Positions 48,192 through 56,673 of a DNA stretch of 64,000 nucleotides are shown in pieces. The translations under genes and the position numbers were made by a program. The DNA comes from Corynebacterium renale (GTDB lineage: Bacteria; Actinomycetota; Actinomycetes; Mycobacteriales; Mycobacteriaceae), in NCBI RefSeq assembly GCF_002563965.1, contig NZ_PDJF01000001.1, positions 806,001 through 870,000 of the forward strand, in the 5' to 3' direction. The notes beneath the pieces were generated by a model. The model saw only the letters and a program-made list of their open reading frames with translations, was not told the DNA's origin and did no database searches. How positions within the stretch are numbered: the stretch's first letter is position 1; each line of letters opens with the position of its first letter.

Positions 48192-49373
48192 CACAGCCCT
48201 GCGGCGGTACATCGTGCTGGCCAGCGCAATCGCGATGAGCGCGCACCCGCCAACGCACAACCAACCAATGACGGCGACCCAGCCGAAGTGCGCGAAGATC
48301 AGGCCGGACAGCCAGCCGATGATCGAAGAACCCATGTAATAGCAGAACAAGTACATGCTCGAGGCCTCGGCGCGGTCGCGGGTAGCGGTCACGCCGACCC
48401 ATCCGGACGCCACGGAGTGCACCGCGAAGAATGAGGCCGTGAAAACAAACAGCCCCACGATGGCCACCCACAGGTTCGGCGCCGCAATCAGCGGCAAACC
48501 CAGCGTGAAGAGCACGGCGGCAATCCCCATGACGTGGCCGCGCCCCCACCGCGTGGCCATCGCGCCCGCGCGTGCCGACGTCCACGTCCCCGCCAAATAC
48601 ATAAAGAAGATAGCGCCCACGGCGGCCTCGGAAATCCCGAACTTTTCCACCAACCGGAAACCAATCAAGTTATACATGGACACGAAGCACCCCATGCCCA
48701 CGAACGCGGACGCGAACAGCAACGCCAGGCCCGGGTTCGCCCAGTGGCCGACCATGGCGCGGACCTCCCGGCCCAGGCGCAGCTGCTTCGGGCGGAAGTT
48801 CTGTTGGCGGGGCAGCAGGACACTCAGCGCGACGGCCATGGTCAGCGCCACGCCCGCGGAAATGAACATGGCGGCCTGCCAGTTCACCACCTCCAGAAGC
48901 GCGGACGGGATGATACGCCCACTCAAACCCCCGACCGTGTTCCCGGCAATATAGATACCCATCGCATGCCCGACGTCCTGGGGGCGGATTTCCTCGGCAA
49001 TCCAGGTCATCGCCACCGCCGGCACGCCCGCGATGAGCACGCCCTGCAGGCCACGCAGCGCAATCAACAGCCACGGTTCCGTAAACAGCGGGATGACCAG
49101 GCCAAGGGCCGTCGCCGCGAGTGCGCTCGTGATGAGCACGGTGCCGCGCCCAAATCGTTCCGACAGGATCGATGCCGGCACGATGCACACAGCCAGCGCG
49201 CCCGTCGCCGCGGACACGAGCAACGAAGCATGCGAGACGTCCATGCCCAGCTCCGCGACAAAGGTCGGCAGAATCGCCTGCGTGGAATACAGGGCGTTGA
49301 AAGTGGCCAGGCCAGCACACAACATCGCAAGAACAGCTTTGGTATAGCCGGGAGTACCACGTGAAATTGCCAT
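48150..49373 (-). CDS. MFS transporter (YnfM-like)
   Basis: This 407-aa protein has 12 predicted helices. The loop 2-3 motif reads SERFGRG and motif C is GVPAVAMTW. The pairing with a divergent LysR gene recalls E. coli ynfM-ynfL. It is probably a drug or metabolite exporter; the substrate is unknown. An AGAAGG ribosome-binding site precedes the ATG. Its 3' end overlaps the nuclease gene. Confidence 0.88.
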   Translation of the reverse strand: MAISRGTPGYTKAVLAMLCAGLATFNALYSTQAILPTFVAELGMDVSHASLLVSAATGALAVCIVPASILSERFGRGTVLITSALAATALGLVIPLFTEPWLLIALRGLQGVLIAGVPAVAMTWIAEEIRPQDVGHAMGIYIAGNTVGGLSGRIIPSALLEVVNWQAAMFISAGVALTMAVALSVLLPRQQNFRPKQLRLGREVRAMVGHWANPGLALLFASAFVGMGCFVSMYNLIGFRLVEKFGISEAAVGAIFFMYLAGTWTSARAGAMATRWGRGHVMGIAAVLFTLGLPLIAAPNLWVAIVGLFVFTASFFAVHSVASGWVGVTATRDRAEASSMYLFCYYMGSSIIGWLSGLIFAHFGWVAVIGWLCVGGCALIAIALASTMYRRRAVLIDDAPNTRGTSA

Positions 49374-49427
49374 GACTCAACCTTCTCATATGCGTCAAAT
49401 GTGAATAATAGGCCTAAAGTATGCGGT

Positions 49428-50366
49428 ATGGGTATAGATGATCTGCGTAGCTTCCTCGCCGTGGCCACCAGCCAGGACCCGCTTATCGACGTCGCCTCCT
49501 CCCTAGGAATCGGCCAACCGACACTGAGCCGTCGATTAGCACGCGTTGAGACGTACGCCGGAGCCACCCTCTTCGACCGCGCCGGGCGCTCGCTCGTCCT
49601 CAACACCCGGGGGCGGGCCTTCGTGGTGCGCGCACGCGCCGCACTGGACGCGCTCGAAGGTGGGCGCGCCGAAGTCCGCCGGCTCATGGACCCCGAACGC
49701 GGCACTATCCGGCTGGACTTCATGCACTCGCTGGGCACGTGGATGGTGCCGGACATCCTGCGCGAATACCGGCGCCAACACCCCGACGTCCACTTCGAAC
49801 TCCACCAAGGCGCGGCCAGCTACCTCCTCGACCGCGTGCGCTCCGACGCCTCTGACCTGGCGCTCGTAGGCCCACGCCCGGACCCCGACATGCAGTGGCA
49901 GCAACTGGCGCGCCAGCGTTTGGCCGTCGCCGTGCCGGCCGGTGAAGGCTCCGGGCCGATCGCTTTGGAAGACGTTGCCGACGCCCGGTGGATCGGCATG
50001 CTGCCCGGCTACGGGACGCGCACGCTCCTCGACACGCTCACCGCGGCCGCCGGTTTCCGCCCCGACGTGGTCTTCGAATCGATGGAACTCACGACAGTCG
50101 CCGGACTCGTCGCTGCCGGCCTGGGCGTCGCGTTGCTACCGCTTGGCGACCCAAACCTGCAGATCCTAGGCATCGAACTCCGGCCCATCGAACCTGCCGC
50201 GTACAGGGAACTTGGCGTTGCTTGGCGCGGGGATGGTTCGGGTGGTGGCGCTGTTTCGGGTTGCGCGGGTTGCGCGGGTTGCGCGGTGGGGCCGGCTGTC
50301 GGGCCGGCGGTGGCGCAGTTTTTGGAGTTTTTGCAGGACTGGGAAGGCCTGGCGGGCCTGGAATAG
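49428..50366 (+). CDS. LysR-family regulator with Cys/Gly/Ala-repeat tail
   Basis: This 312-aa regulator has the LysR helix-turn-helix (DLRSFLAVATSQDPLIDVASSLGIGQPTLSRRLARVE) and an effector domain. It is divergent from the MFS gene across 54 bp and probably controls it. A TAAAGT box 8 bases before the ATG and the lack of a ribosome-binding site suggest a leaderless message. Near the C-terminus a 9-bp tandem repeat (GGGTTGCGC x3, about 50256-50284) encodes GCAGCAGCA. The helix-turn-helix contains a CGTCGATAAGC copy at 49481-49491. Confidence 0.88.
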   Translation: MGIDDLRSFLAVATSQDPLIDVASSLGIGQPTLSRRLARVETYAGATLFDRAGRSLVLNTRGRAFVVRARAALDALEGGRAEVRRLMDPERGTIRLDFMHSLGTWMVPDILREYRRQHPDVHFELHQGAASYLLDRVRSDASDLALVGPRPDPDMQWQQLARQRLAVAVPAGEGSGPIALEDVADARWIGMLPGYGTRTLLDTLTAAAGFRPDVVFESMELTTVAGLVAAGLGVALLPLGDPNLQILGIELRPIEPAAYRELGVAWRGDGSGGGAVSGCAGCAGCAVGPAVGPAVAQFLEFLQDWEGLAGLE

Positions 50367-50459
50367 CTGGCCTTATGAGCCAGACTTAATATCCCAGGTC
50401 ACGCTTCGGTGGGGTGGCGCGCGCGACCTGGGTTATTAAGGCCAGCTTGTAAGTATGCG
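50365..50459. repeat. CCAGGTCGCG-family palindrome, copy B2
   Basis: The stem TAATATCCCAGGTC / GACCTGGGTTATTA is flanked by GCTGGCC and GGCCAGC. It starts the repeat-only stretch 50367-50878 after the LysR gene. Its left end resembles that of copy B8. Confidence 0.75.
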
Positions 50460-50530
50460 GATGTACGCATGGGTTCGTATCCGTGGTTGCTCCATTGTGT
50501 GTTGCCTGTGGTGCTGGTGGTGTTTTTAGC

Positions 50531-50620
50531 GTGAATATTTGGTGCGCATCTTGTATACGCCAGGTCGTGAAAGTTCGGTCTTCGAGCGCGACCTGGCGTA
50601 TCAGGTTTGTCAGTCAAGGA
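50531..50620. repeat. CCAGGTCGCG-family palindrome, copy B3
   Basis: Starts GTGAATATTT; inner stem TATACGCCAGGTCGTG / CGCGACCTGGCGTAT. It closely resembles copies B5 and B7 in both arms and flanks (GCGCATCTTGTA on the left). Confidence 0.78.
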
Positions 50621-50725
50621 TGCGCGCGAGCCAGAACGTAGCGCGCAAGCGCGCCGCGGATTGCCCCATCCGGTGGGTCACCTGAAATATGGAGCGCGGA
50701 TTCGCGGTTGGCGTGAGGTTGCGAG

Positions 50726-50821
50726 GTGAATAATTATCAGCGAGCCTTAACAGCCCAGGTCGCGCACTCCCGGTAACGAACCGCCGACCTGGGATATTAA
50801 GTGCAGCTCATAAATATGCAC
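50726..50821. repeat. CCAGGTCGCG-family palindrome, copy B4
   Basis: This 96-bp element has ends GTGAATAATTATC and ATAAATATGCAC and inner stem GCCCAGGTCG / CGACCTGGGA. A GC-rich linker hairpin (about 50625-50682, GCGCGCAAGCGCGC) joins it to B3. Confidence 0.82.
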
Positions 50822-50878
50822 ATCCCCGATGCTCCCTTGCGCTCAAGCCGCAGTTCGCCGGCCCCGAAAATGCAGAAA

Positions 50879-50904
50879 GCCGGCATCACCGTAGTGATGC
50901 CGGC
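50879..50904 (-). terminator. Terminator after sodA
   Basis: GCCGGCATCAC and GTGATGCCGGC form an 11-bp stem; on the minus strand TTTCTGCATTTT follows. Confidence 0.78.
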
Positions 50905-50958
50905 CGCACGCCAAGCGCATCAAGCGCTAAGCGCCAAGCGTCGAAGCGCTAAAACGTT

Positions 50959-51561
50959 TTACTTAGCTGCTGCTGCGTAACGCTCTGCGACGTCGTCCCA
51001 GTTGAAGACGTTCCAGACTGCCTTGACGTAGTCAGCCTTGACGTTCTTGTACTGGAGGTAGAAAGCGTGCTCCCACATGTCCAGCATGAGGATTGGGGTC
51101 AGGTTGATGGAGGTGTTGCCTGCCTGGTCGGTCATCTGCTCGATGACGAGGCGGCCTGCGACGTGGTCGTAGCCGAGAACTGCCCAACCGGAGCCCTGCA
51201 GGGACAGTGCTGCGTTGGAGAAGTGGTCCTTGAACTTTTCGAAGGAGCCGAAGTCGCGGTTAATAGCTTCTGCAAGTTCGCCGGTTGGTTCGCCGCCACC
51301 GTTTGGGGAAAGGTTCTTCCAGAAGATGGAGTGGTTGGTGTGGCCACCAAGGTTGAATGCCAGGTTCTTGGAGAGTGCGCGAATCTGGTTCTGGTCGGTG
51401 CCCTCTTCGCGTGCCTTCTCGAGTGCCTCGAGGGTTGCGTTAGCGCCGTCGACGTAAGTCTGGTGGTGCTTGGTGTGGTGGATCTCCATGATCTCTGCGG
51501 AGATGTGTGGCTCGAGTGCGTCGTATGCGTAGTCGAGTTCTGGAAGGGTGTAAACAGCCAT
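50959..51561 (-). CDS. sodA: Superoxide dismutase (Mn/Fe family)
   Basis: This 200-aa enzyme converts superoxide to peroxide and oxygen. Metal ligands are seen in [13 protein letters not shown] (first His), [10 protein letters not shown] (second His) and [11 protein letters not shown] (Asp and His). The length is normal and there is no signal peptide. Sequence alone does not settle Mn versus Fe. A 29-bp palindrome lies 58-86 bases upstream of the start. msrA, another oxidative-stress gene, is divergent. Confidence 0.95.
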   Translation of the reverse strand: MAVYTLPELDYAYDALEPHISAEIMEIHHTKHHQTYVDGANATLEALEKAREEGTDQNQIRALSKNLAFNLGGHTNHSIFWKNLSPNGGGEPTGELAEAINRDFGSFEKFKDHFSNAALSLQGSGWAVLGYDHVAGRLVIEQMTDQAGNTSINLTPILMLDMWEHAFYLQYKNVKADYVKAVWNVFNWDDVAERYAAAAK

Positions 51562-51618
51562 GCTGTAGGTCCTTTCTTTAGTGTTTAATTCGTGGCACCC
51601 ATGGTAGGTAGCTTTTCA

Positions 51619-51647
51619 ATTTCTGCAAGGGTTAACGTTGCAGAAAT
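51619..51647. promoter_or_regulatory. Palindrome in the sodA-msrA divergent region
   Basis: ATTTCTGCAA (51619-51628) and TTGCAGAAAT (51638-51647) are perfect inverted repeats around a 9-bp spacer, within the 252-bp region between the two oxidative-stress genes. It fits a dimeric regulator's operator; no regulator is assigned. Confidence 0.6.
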
Positions 51648-51813
51648 TTGCAAAACACCTGCTTAATAGCGCTATCAAATAGCAAGTTAATATAAGTTAA
51701 CTCAATAAACCGGATAGTGGGACGGTCGTTTTGTTGCGGTCGGTCGGCGCGGAATTTTTCGCCGACCCTGACCGTTAAAAGCAGTACACACCCCCAACGA
51801 AAAGGAGATTTCC

Positions 51814-52476
51814 ATGGCCTGGCTATTTGGCCCGAAGCCTGAACTCGTAGCAGAAAGCGAAGCGCTCAAGGGTGGCCGTCACCCGGTGCTCCCGGAACCG
51901 CAGCCGCACGCCGTGTTAGGTACGCCGATTACCGGGCCGTGGAAGGAGAATCAGTCTGTCCTGTGGGTGGGGATTGGCTGTTTCTGGGGCGCGGAAAAGA
52001 TGTATTGGGAGACTGACGGCGTGGAGTCCACGTCCGTCGGTTACGCCGGGGGAGTTACGCAAAACCCCACGTACCGCGAGGTATGCACCGGGCGGACGAA
52101 CCATACGGAGGTAGTCGAAGTCGTCTTCGATCCCGCGGTAATCAGCCTGGATAGGATTGTGCAGATCGCGCTGGAGGCCCATGATCCGACCCAGGGCTTC
52201 CGGCAGGGTAACGACGTCGGCACGCAATACCGTTCCGCCTTCTACACCGCAACCCCCGCCGACGCGCGCCGGGTGCAGGAAATTGTCGACCACTATGCCA
52301 CCCAGCTTTCCGACGAAGGCTTCGGCAGCGTGACCACCGAAGTTCGCCCCCTGGCCGACACGCCGGCGGGCACCTATTACCTCGCGGAGGACGAGCACCA
52401 GCAGTATCTGCACAAGGTCCCTAATGGGTACTGCCCGCACCACTCGACGGGCATCGCGTGCGGCCTGCCTGAGTAA
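51814..52476 (+). CDS. msrA: Peptide-methionine (S)-S-oxide reductase MsrA
   Basis: This 220-aa enzyme repairs oxidised methionine. The catalytic Cys is in GIGCFWGAEKMYW, and the family motifs GYAGG, THTEVVEVVFDP-like NHTEVVEVVFDP and GTQYRSAFYT are present. A C-terminal Cys (GIACGLPE) can act in regeneration. The N-terminal extension (FGPKPELVAESEALKGG) is typical of the E. coli-type enzyme. AAAGGAG precedes the ATG. Confidence 0.96.
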   Translation: MAWLFGPKPELVAESEALKGGRHPVLPEPQPHAVLGTPITGPWKENQSVLWVGIGCFWGAEKMYWETDGVESTSVGYAGGVTQNPTYREVCTGRTNHTEVVEVVFDPAVISLDRIVQIALEAHDPTQGFRQGNDVGTQYRSAFYTATPADARRVQEIVDHYATQLSDEGFGSVTTEVRPLADTPAGTYYLAEDEHQQYLHKVPNGYCPHHSTGIACGLPE

Positions 52477-52480
52477 GGCT

Positions 52481-53422
52481 TTATTGCCAAGACTGCTTCT
52501 CTGGATTCCACGTTTCATCTTGGATTTGTCCTCGAAGGGCGGGGTTAATACACCGCCCGGCGTAGTCCAGAGATGCCTCCAAGGAATGTAGTTCTTTGGG
52601 GAATGGGGCCTGTTTGGTTGCTTGCGAATAATAGCGAGCATCCCAATCTTTACTAGGGGATACCAGTTTCTCCGGAAGTTCGACACCACGCCTAGAGGAT
52701 TCGTGATGCAAAGCGTTAATAAATACGCGACCATCAATGGTTTGGGTACTGGTCATTGTCACGATGTCCATCAAATCGTGATAGCGGGTGCTGGGTCTAT
52801 TTTGACTCCCGTGGACTTCATACATGGCGCAGATTTTATCCGCTAACTGGCTACCAATTGGCGGGGAATAAATGTAGAAATCGTCCGCGTAGATGATAGT
52901 TTTCCCAACGGAGTTGAGCAGCGGTGCAACTTTTATTTGTTCAATTGGAGCCTGAGTATGTCGCTGAGTGGTGATATCGATCTTGAAGTTCGCAAACTCC
53001 TGCGCCCCTATTCGAACAATTATCTGGACATCAACACTCGGGCCTATATATCCTTCGACGTCTTCATCTCGGAGCAGTGCTAACCTCCGGATTTCAAAAC
53101 TGAAACCGTCGCCATCGTCGATTTGGCAAATATGCTCGAGCTCTTTTTCAAGGCTTTGTAAAGAGTTCCATTGTTGGGCGCGCGCTAGGTCTAAGTCGAT
53201 GGTGAATCGTCCCTGGCTGTTGCGTAGTAATAACGAAGCACCTCCAGTGAGTACCCAAGGTGTAGACGCGTTATGGAATACGCGGCGAAGAAAAGCCTCG
53301 AAGACTATCTGGTAGCGGACGGAGTCGGCGGACCTGCTGTTTTGGCGTGCTGCATTTCGGATGAGGGAGTTTAGCGAGTTGATTCTGCGTCTTGCATTCG
53401 ATTTCTTGGGGGTCTCTGCCAT
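52481..53422 (-). CDS. AbiEii/AbiGii-family nucleotidyltransferase toxin
   Basis: This 313-aa protein is the toxin half of a type IV-like AbiE system. The nucleotidyltransferase core is visible as WVLTGGASLLLRNSQGRFTIDLDLA (GG/S and the acidic D-L-D residues), followed by the helical domain with YADDFYIYSPPIGSQLADKICAMYE. AbiEii toxins transfer nucleotides, in known cases to tRNA, and stop growth. It starts 5 bases after the antitoxin gene and ends 4 bases from the convergent msrA stop. Confidence 0.88.
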   Translation of the reverse strand: MAETPKKSNARRRINSLNSLIRNAARQNSRSADSVRYQIVFEAFLRRVFHNASTPWVLTGGASLLLRNSQGRFTIDLDLARAQQWNSLQSLEKELEHICQIDDGDGFSFEIRRLALLRDEDVEGYIGPSVDVQIIVRIGAQEFANFKIDITTQRHTQAPIEQIKVAPLLNSVGKTIIYADDFYIYSPPIGSQLADKICAMYEVHGSQNRPSTRYHDLMDIVTMTSTQTIDGRVFINALHHESSRRGVELPEKLVSPSKDWDARYYSQATKQAPFPKELHSLEASLDYAGRCINPALRGQIQDETWNPEKQSWQ

Positions 53423-53427
53423 GTTGG

Positions 53428-54357
53428 TTACCTAGTTTCGTCCGTGTGTTTCTGCTCAAGCGAATACTCGACAGCTTTAGTGAGTTCTACGCGCCATTCT
53501 TGAAGGGAAATATTTTTTTCGACACTTTGGCGAAATTTCTTGCCGATTTCTTCCATCGCCAAAGCAACGTGGCGTGAAACAGCGCGCTCGAAAGCATCAT
53601 TAAACTCGAAGACCTTGCCCGAGGCTACTTTTTGGTGTTCTGAACTACGGGAGGGATTGCGCACTAGGTTTTCGGCAAAATGCAGGGCAGACAGCATCTG
53701 GTCGAGTTGTTCTTCTAATGGCACTGCTTCTGCCTGGAGTTCTTGGACTAGTTCTTCGCTAGTTGTGCAGCCGTAGGCGTGGGCGTGGGGTTTGAGTGCC
53801 CGGGCGACAGACTCAAAGCTGACGCCTTCTCTGCGTAGCCCATCGGCGACTAAATCGGCGAGGTAGTTTCTTTCAATATGTGTTGCTGCCAGGTCTGAAA
53901 TAGTTCTTTCGATAGAAGTCACTGGCAGGCCATCCATATTTACGATTTCTTCCGGCAGTAATGTGTGGTTGGAGTAAACCGTAATGTCGGGTTGCGTGGT
54001 TTGTTTCCTGTGAGAGGCGGAAAAATAGTGTTTTGCTGGAATCAGCGTTCCAATATTATGCAGACGTGCAGCCGACTCGTGCGAAACTGCAATGGTCTCG
54101 TTTAAATCCCATCTGTCGTCAACAAAAGTCCCCGGCTCTAACGCAATCCACGCAGCTTTAACTTCTGTGGCTTGATCATTGCGTATCGACGGTAGGTAGT
54201 AGATACCGTGCCGAGCTCGTTGGAGAATCCCACGCTTACTGAGTCTGCTTATCTGTAAACGAGAAATTCCCTCCTGCTCGGCTTGAGCAGTGGAAATGAT
54301 TCCCCATTGGTGCGCCGCTGCTAGCTCTAACGTTTCAAGAGCCTCCGTGGAATTCAC
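53428..54357 (-). CDS. AbiEi-family antitoxin/autorepressor
   Basis: This 309-aa protein has an N-terminal winged helix (HQWGIISTAQAEQEGISRLQISRLSKRGILQRARHGIYYLP) and the AbiEi C-terminal antitoxin region (ERTISDLAATHIERNYLADLVADGLRREG). The GTG at 54357 has AGGAG 12 bases upstream; a GTG at 54378 lacks an SD and is the alternative start. It lies first in the two-gene operon. Repeated TGTATCA half-sites upstream suggest autoregulation. GC content is lower than in the neighbours, fitting horizontal transfer. Confidence 0.85.
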   Translation of the reverse strand: MNSTEALETLELAAAHQWGIISTAQAEQEGISRLQISRLSKRGILQRARHGIYYLPSIRNDQATEVKAAWIALEPGTFVDDRWDLNETIAVSHESAARLHNIGTLIPAKHYFSASHRKQTTQPDITVYSNHTLLPEEIVNMDGLPVTSIERTISDLAATHIERNYLADLVADGLRREGVSFESVARALKPHAHAYGCTTSEELVQELQAEAVPLEEQLDQMLSALHFAENLVRNPSRSSEHQKVASGKVFEFNDAFERAVSRHVALAMEEIGKKFRQSVEKNISLQEWRVELTKAVEYSLEQKHTDETR

Positions 54358-54411
54358 TTCGAACCAAACTCCTCTCACGTGTAGTGTTGGCCGGTGCAGT
54401 TCTGCTTCAAA

Positions 54412-54454
54412 TGTATCACTCTAAACGATACAATCCAAGCGTGATAGTGATACA
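54412..54454 (-). promoter_or_regulatory. Probable AbiEi operator and promoter
   Basis: TGTATCACT (54412-54420) and AGTGATACA (54446-54454) are perfect inverted repeats, with a third related half-site (CGATACA, 54426-54432) between them. On the minus strand TTGGAT (54439-54434) and ATACAT are spaced by about 16 bases and overlap the repeats. Confidence 0.62.
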
Positions 54455-54549
54455 AACGAAGCATAATTGACCCTCTCGCTCGCATATACTTTGTGAATAC
54501 GCGCGCTCGTCACAGTCGGTATGGTCGACGGAGTCGCGTGAGGTTTCAT

Positions 54550-54635
54550 GAATATTTAGTGCGCATCTTGTATGCGCGAGGTGGTGATTATCTCCGGAGT
54601 ATCCGCGACCTGGCGTATTAAAGATGTCAGCCAAG
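54550..54635. repeat. CCAGGTCGCG-family palindrome, copy B5
   Basis: Starts TGAATATTTAGTGCGCATCTTGTA as in B3. The left inner arm is damaged (GCGCGAGGTGGTG) against an intact right arm (CGCGACCTGGCGTATTA), so this copy is degenerate. It opens the 1.37-kb gene-free stretch between abiEi and ldh. Confidence 0.72.
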
Positions 54636-54866
54636 GGTGTCGATCAAGAAAGTGCACCAAATATTCACCCGCACCTTTAAGTGCAACGCTGCCAAGCCGG
54701 ATGACAATAGTCTGCCCGGCGCTTTTGCGCCGGTCCTTTTCTGCCCACGCCCCTACACAAAAACACGTGAACCGGAAGGAGGCGCGCGAGCGCGCCACGG
54801 ATTCTCCCTTCCGGTGGGTGTTGTGAAGTTTAGATTGTCGCTTCTTGGTTGGTGTGAGGTTGAGAG

Positions 54867-54962
54867 GTGAATAATTATCACCCAGCCTTAACATCTCAGG
54901 TCGCGTCCATCCCGCCACGCGCCTGTGACCTGAGATATTAGCGACAGCTGATAAATATGCGA
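54867..54962. repeat. CCAGGTCGCG-family palindrome, copy B6
   Basis: The ends GTGAATAATTATC and GATAAATATGC match B4. The inner stem is ATCTCAGGTC / GACCTGAGAT, where both sides differ from B4 at the same pair (C-G to T-A). Confidence 0.82.
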
Positions 54963-55041
54963 TTTTGCGTATCTGTCCGGATCCGTAATTACCACATTGT
55001 GTGTTGCCGGAGGAGCTGACGGTGTTGATGGTGTCTTTAGC

Positions 55042-55130
55042 GTGAATATTTGTAGCGCGTCTTGTATATGTCAGGTCGCGAAATTTCTGGCTTCGAGCGT
55101 GGCCTGGCGTATCAGGTTTGTGAGTCAGGG
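55042..55130. repeat. CCAGGTCGCG-family palindrome, copy B7
   Basis: Starts GTGAATATTTGTAGCGCGTCTTGTA; inner arms TGTCAGGTCGCG / CGTGGCCTGGCG pair imperfectly. The flank AGCGTGAATATTTG, and about 60 bp before it (ACATTGTGTGTTGCC), match the sequence before B3. Confidence 0.76.
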
Positions 55131-55347
55131 ATCCGTGTCAAGGGCACTCATCAAAGCTTCTCTTGCGCTTTTCTGGTCATGTGCCAGATAATCTGGGACT
55201 CGGAAGAGGATAGCTGGCCCGGCGCTTCGTCTAAAAAACACGTGAACCGGGACAAGGCGCGCACGTGTGTCACGGATCATCCCACCCGGTGAGATTCCGG
55301 CAACTACAGGCTACAACCATTCCAGGACAACCCTCCACCCCGAAAAC

Positions 55348-55442
55348 GCTAGCCTTACCGGCCAGCCTTAATATCCCAGGTCACGTACGCCTGGCGGCCG
55401 GCGCGCGACCTGGGATATTAACGCCAGCTGATAAACGTGCAC
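55348..55442. repeat. CCAGGTCGCG-family palindrome, copy B8
   Basis: The stem TAATATCCCAGGTC / GACCTGGGATATTA is perfect over 14 bp, with flanks GGCCAGC and GCCAGCTGATAAACGTGCAC. A linker hairpin (about 55241-55299, GTGAACCGGGA...CCCACCCGGT) joins it to B7. Confidence 0.8.
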
Positions 55443-55474
55443 ATCCCCATGTGCTCTACGCGCTCCGGGGCTCA

Positions 55475-55533
55475 CCCGCCAGCCCCGCGCTCCAACCCCG
55501 CCAGCACCGCGCTCCAACCCCGCCAGCCCTGCG
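55475..55533. repeat. 22-bp tandem repeat, 2.7 copies
   Basis: The unit CCCGCCAGC(C/A)CCGCGCTCCAAC starts at 55475 and 55497, with a partial third copy at 55519-55533. Non-coding, upstream of ldh. Confidence 0.7.
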
Positions 55534-55727
55534 CCGCAAACGAAACCGCGCGTACTGCCCGGTGTGTACTTCCGCACATTTCATGCCCGAATCTGCCCGT
55601 TTCTGAACAAAAGCGGGCATAATGAAAGGCGAACATCAATCAACCCTGGCGCGGCCGAGGTGCCGGCACAATAAGGATCGCCAAGCCCAGCCGAAGCCAG
55701 AAAGCACATCATATTGGAGTGTGGGCT

Positions 55728-56672
55728 ATGCAGAAGAGTGTTGGCAACAAGGTTGTACTGATCGGGGCTGGGGACGTCGGACTGGCTTACGCGTACTCGC
55801 TGGTTAACCAGGGTACCGTGGACCACCTGGCGCTCATCGATATTGATGAGAAGAAGACCAAGGGCAACGTCATGGACCTGAACCATGGCACCGTGTGGGC
55901 TTCCTCGCAGACTCGCGTCACCGTTGGTACCTACGAGGACTGCCGCGACGCTTCCCTGGTTGTCCTGTGTGCAGGTGCAGCTCAGAAGCCGGGCGAATCC
56001 CGTCTGCAGCTCGTCGATAAGAATGTCAAGATCACGTCGGGCATCGTCAAGGACGTCATGGATCATGGCTTCGATGGCATCTTCCTCGTCGCAGCTAACC
56101 CGGTGGACATCCTGACCTACACCACCTGGAAGGTTTCCGGCCTGCCATGGCAGCGCGTCATCGGTTCCGGCACCGTCCTGGACTCGGCTCGTTTCCGTTA
56201 CATGCTCGGCGAGCTGTACAACACCTCCCCAAGCTCGGTACACGCGTACATCATCGGTGAGCACGGCGACACGGAGCTTCCGGTGCTGTCGTCGGCAACC
56301 ATCGCTGGTGTGTCCATGCGCAAGATGCTGGAAAAGGACCCAGAGCTTGAGGGCCGCCTGGAGAAGATCTTCGAGGACACCCGCGACGCCGCGTACCACA
56401 TCATCGACGCCAAGGGCTCCACTTCCTACGGCATCGGCATGGGCCTGGCCCGCATCACCAAGGCTATTTTCCAGAACCAGGACGTTGCACTGCCAGTGTC
56501 TGCCCTGCTGCATGGTGAATACGGCCACGAGGACATCTATATTGGTACTCCAGCGGTTATTAACCGTGGCGGTATCCAGCGCGTAGTTGAGCTGGAAATC
56601 TCTGCTCACGAGCAGGAGCGTTTTGATCAGTCCGTCGAGACGCTGAAGGAGATTCAGAAGGAGTTCTTCTAA
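55728..56672 (+). CDS. ldh: L-lactate dehydrogenase
   Basis: This 314-aa NAD-dependent enzyme interconverts pyruvate and L-lactate. The Rossmann loop [13 protein letters not shown], the active-site His in [13 protein letters not shown], the substrate Arg in GESRLQLV and the Ser-Ala-Arg of [11 protein letters not shown] are present. The ATG at 55728 has GGAG at 8-base spacing. A small hairpin (TGCCCG...CGGGCA, 55587-55612) and a CATAAT box mark the likely promoter region. A glycerophosphodiesterase gene follows directly. Confidence 0.95.
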   Translation: MQKSVGNKVVLIGAGDVGLAYAYSLVNQGTVDHLALIDIDEKKTKGNVMDLNHGTVWASSQTRVTVGTYEDCRDASLVVLCAGAAQKPGESRLQLVDKNVKITSGIVKDVMDHGFDGIFLVAANPVDILTYTTWKVSGLPWQRVIGSGTVLDSARFRYMLGELYNTSPSSVHAYIIGEHGDTELPVLSSATIAGVSMRKMLEKDPELEGRLEKIFEDTRDAAYHIIDAKGSTSYGIGMGLARITKAIFQNQDVALPVSALLHGEYGHEDIYIGTPAVINRGGIQRVVELEISAHEQERFDQSVETLKEIQKEFF

Positions 56673-56673
56673 A

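Noticed and set aside
50365..55442. The repeated palindromes as a CRISPR array or insertion sequences.
   Set aside because: Units are not evenly spaced, spacers are not unique sequences of equal length, no cas genes are present and no transposase or IS-type ends were found.
56015..56025. A further CGTCGATAAG copy inside ldh.
   Set aside because: The last base is A and not C, so it is a single-mismatch copy and is not counted among the 14.
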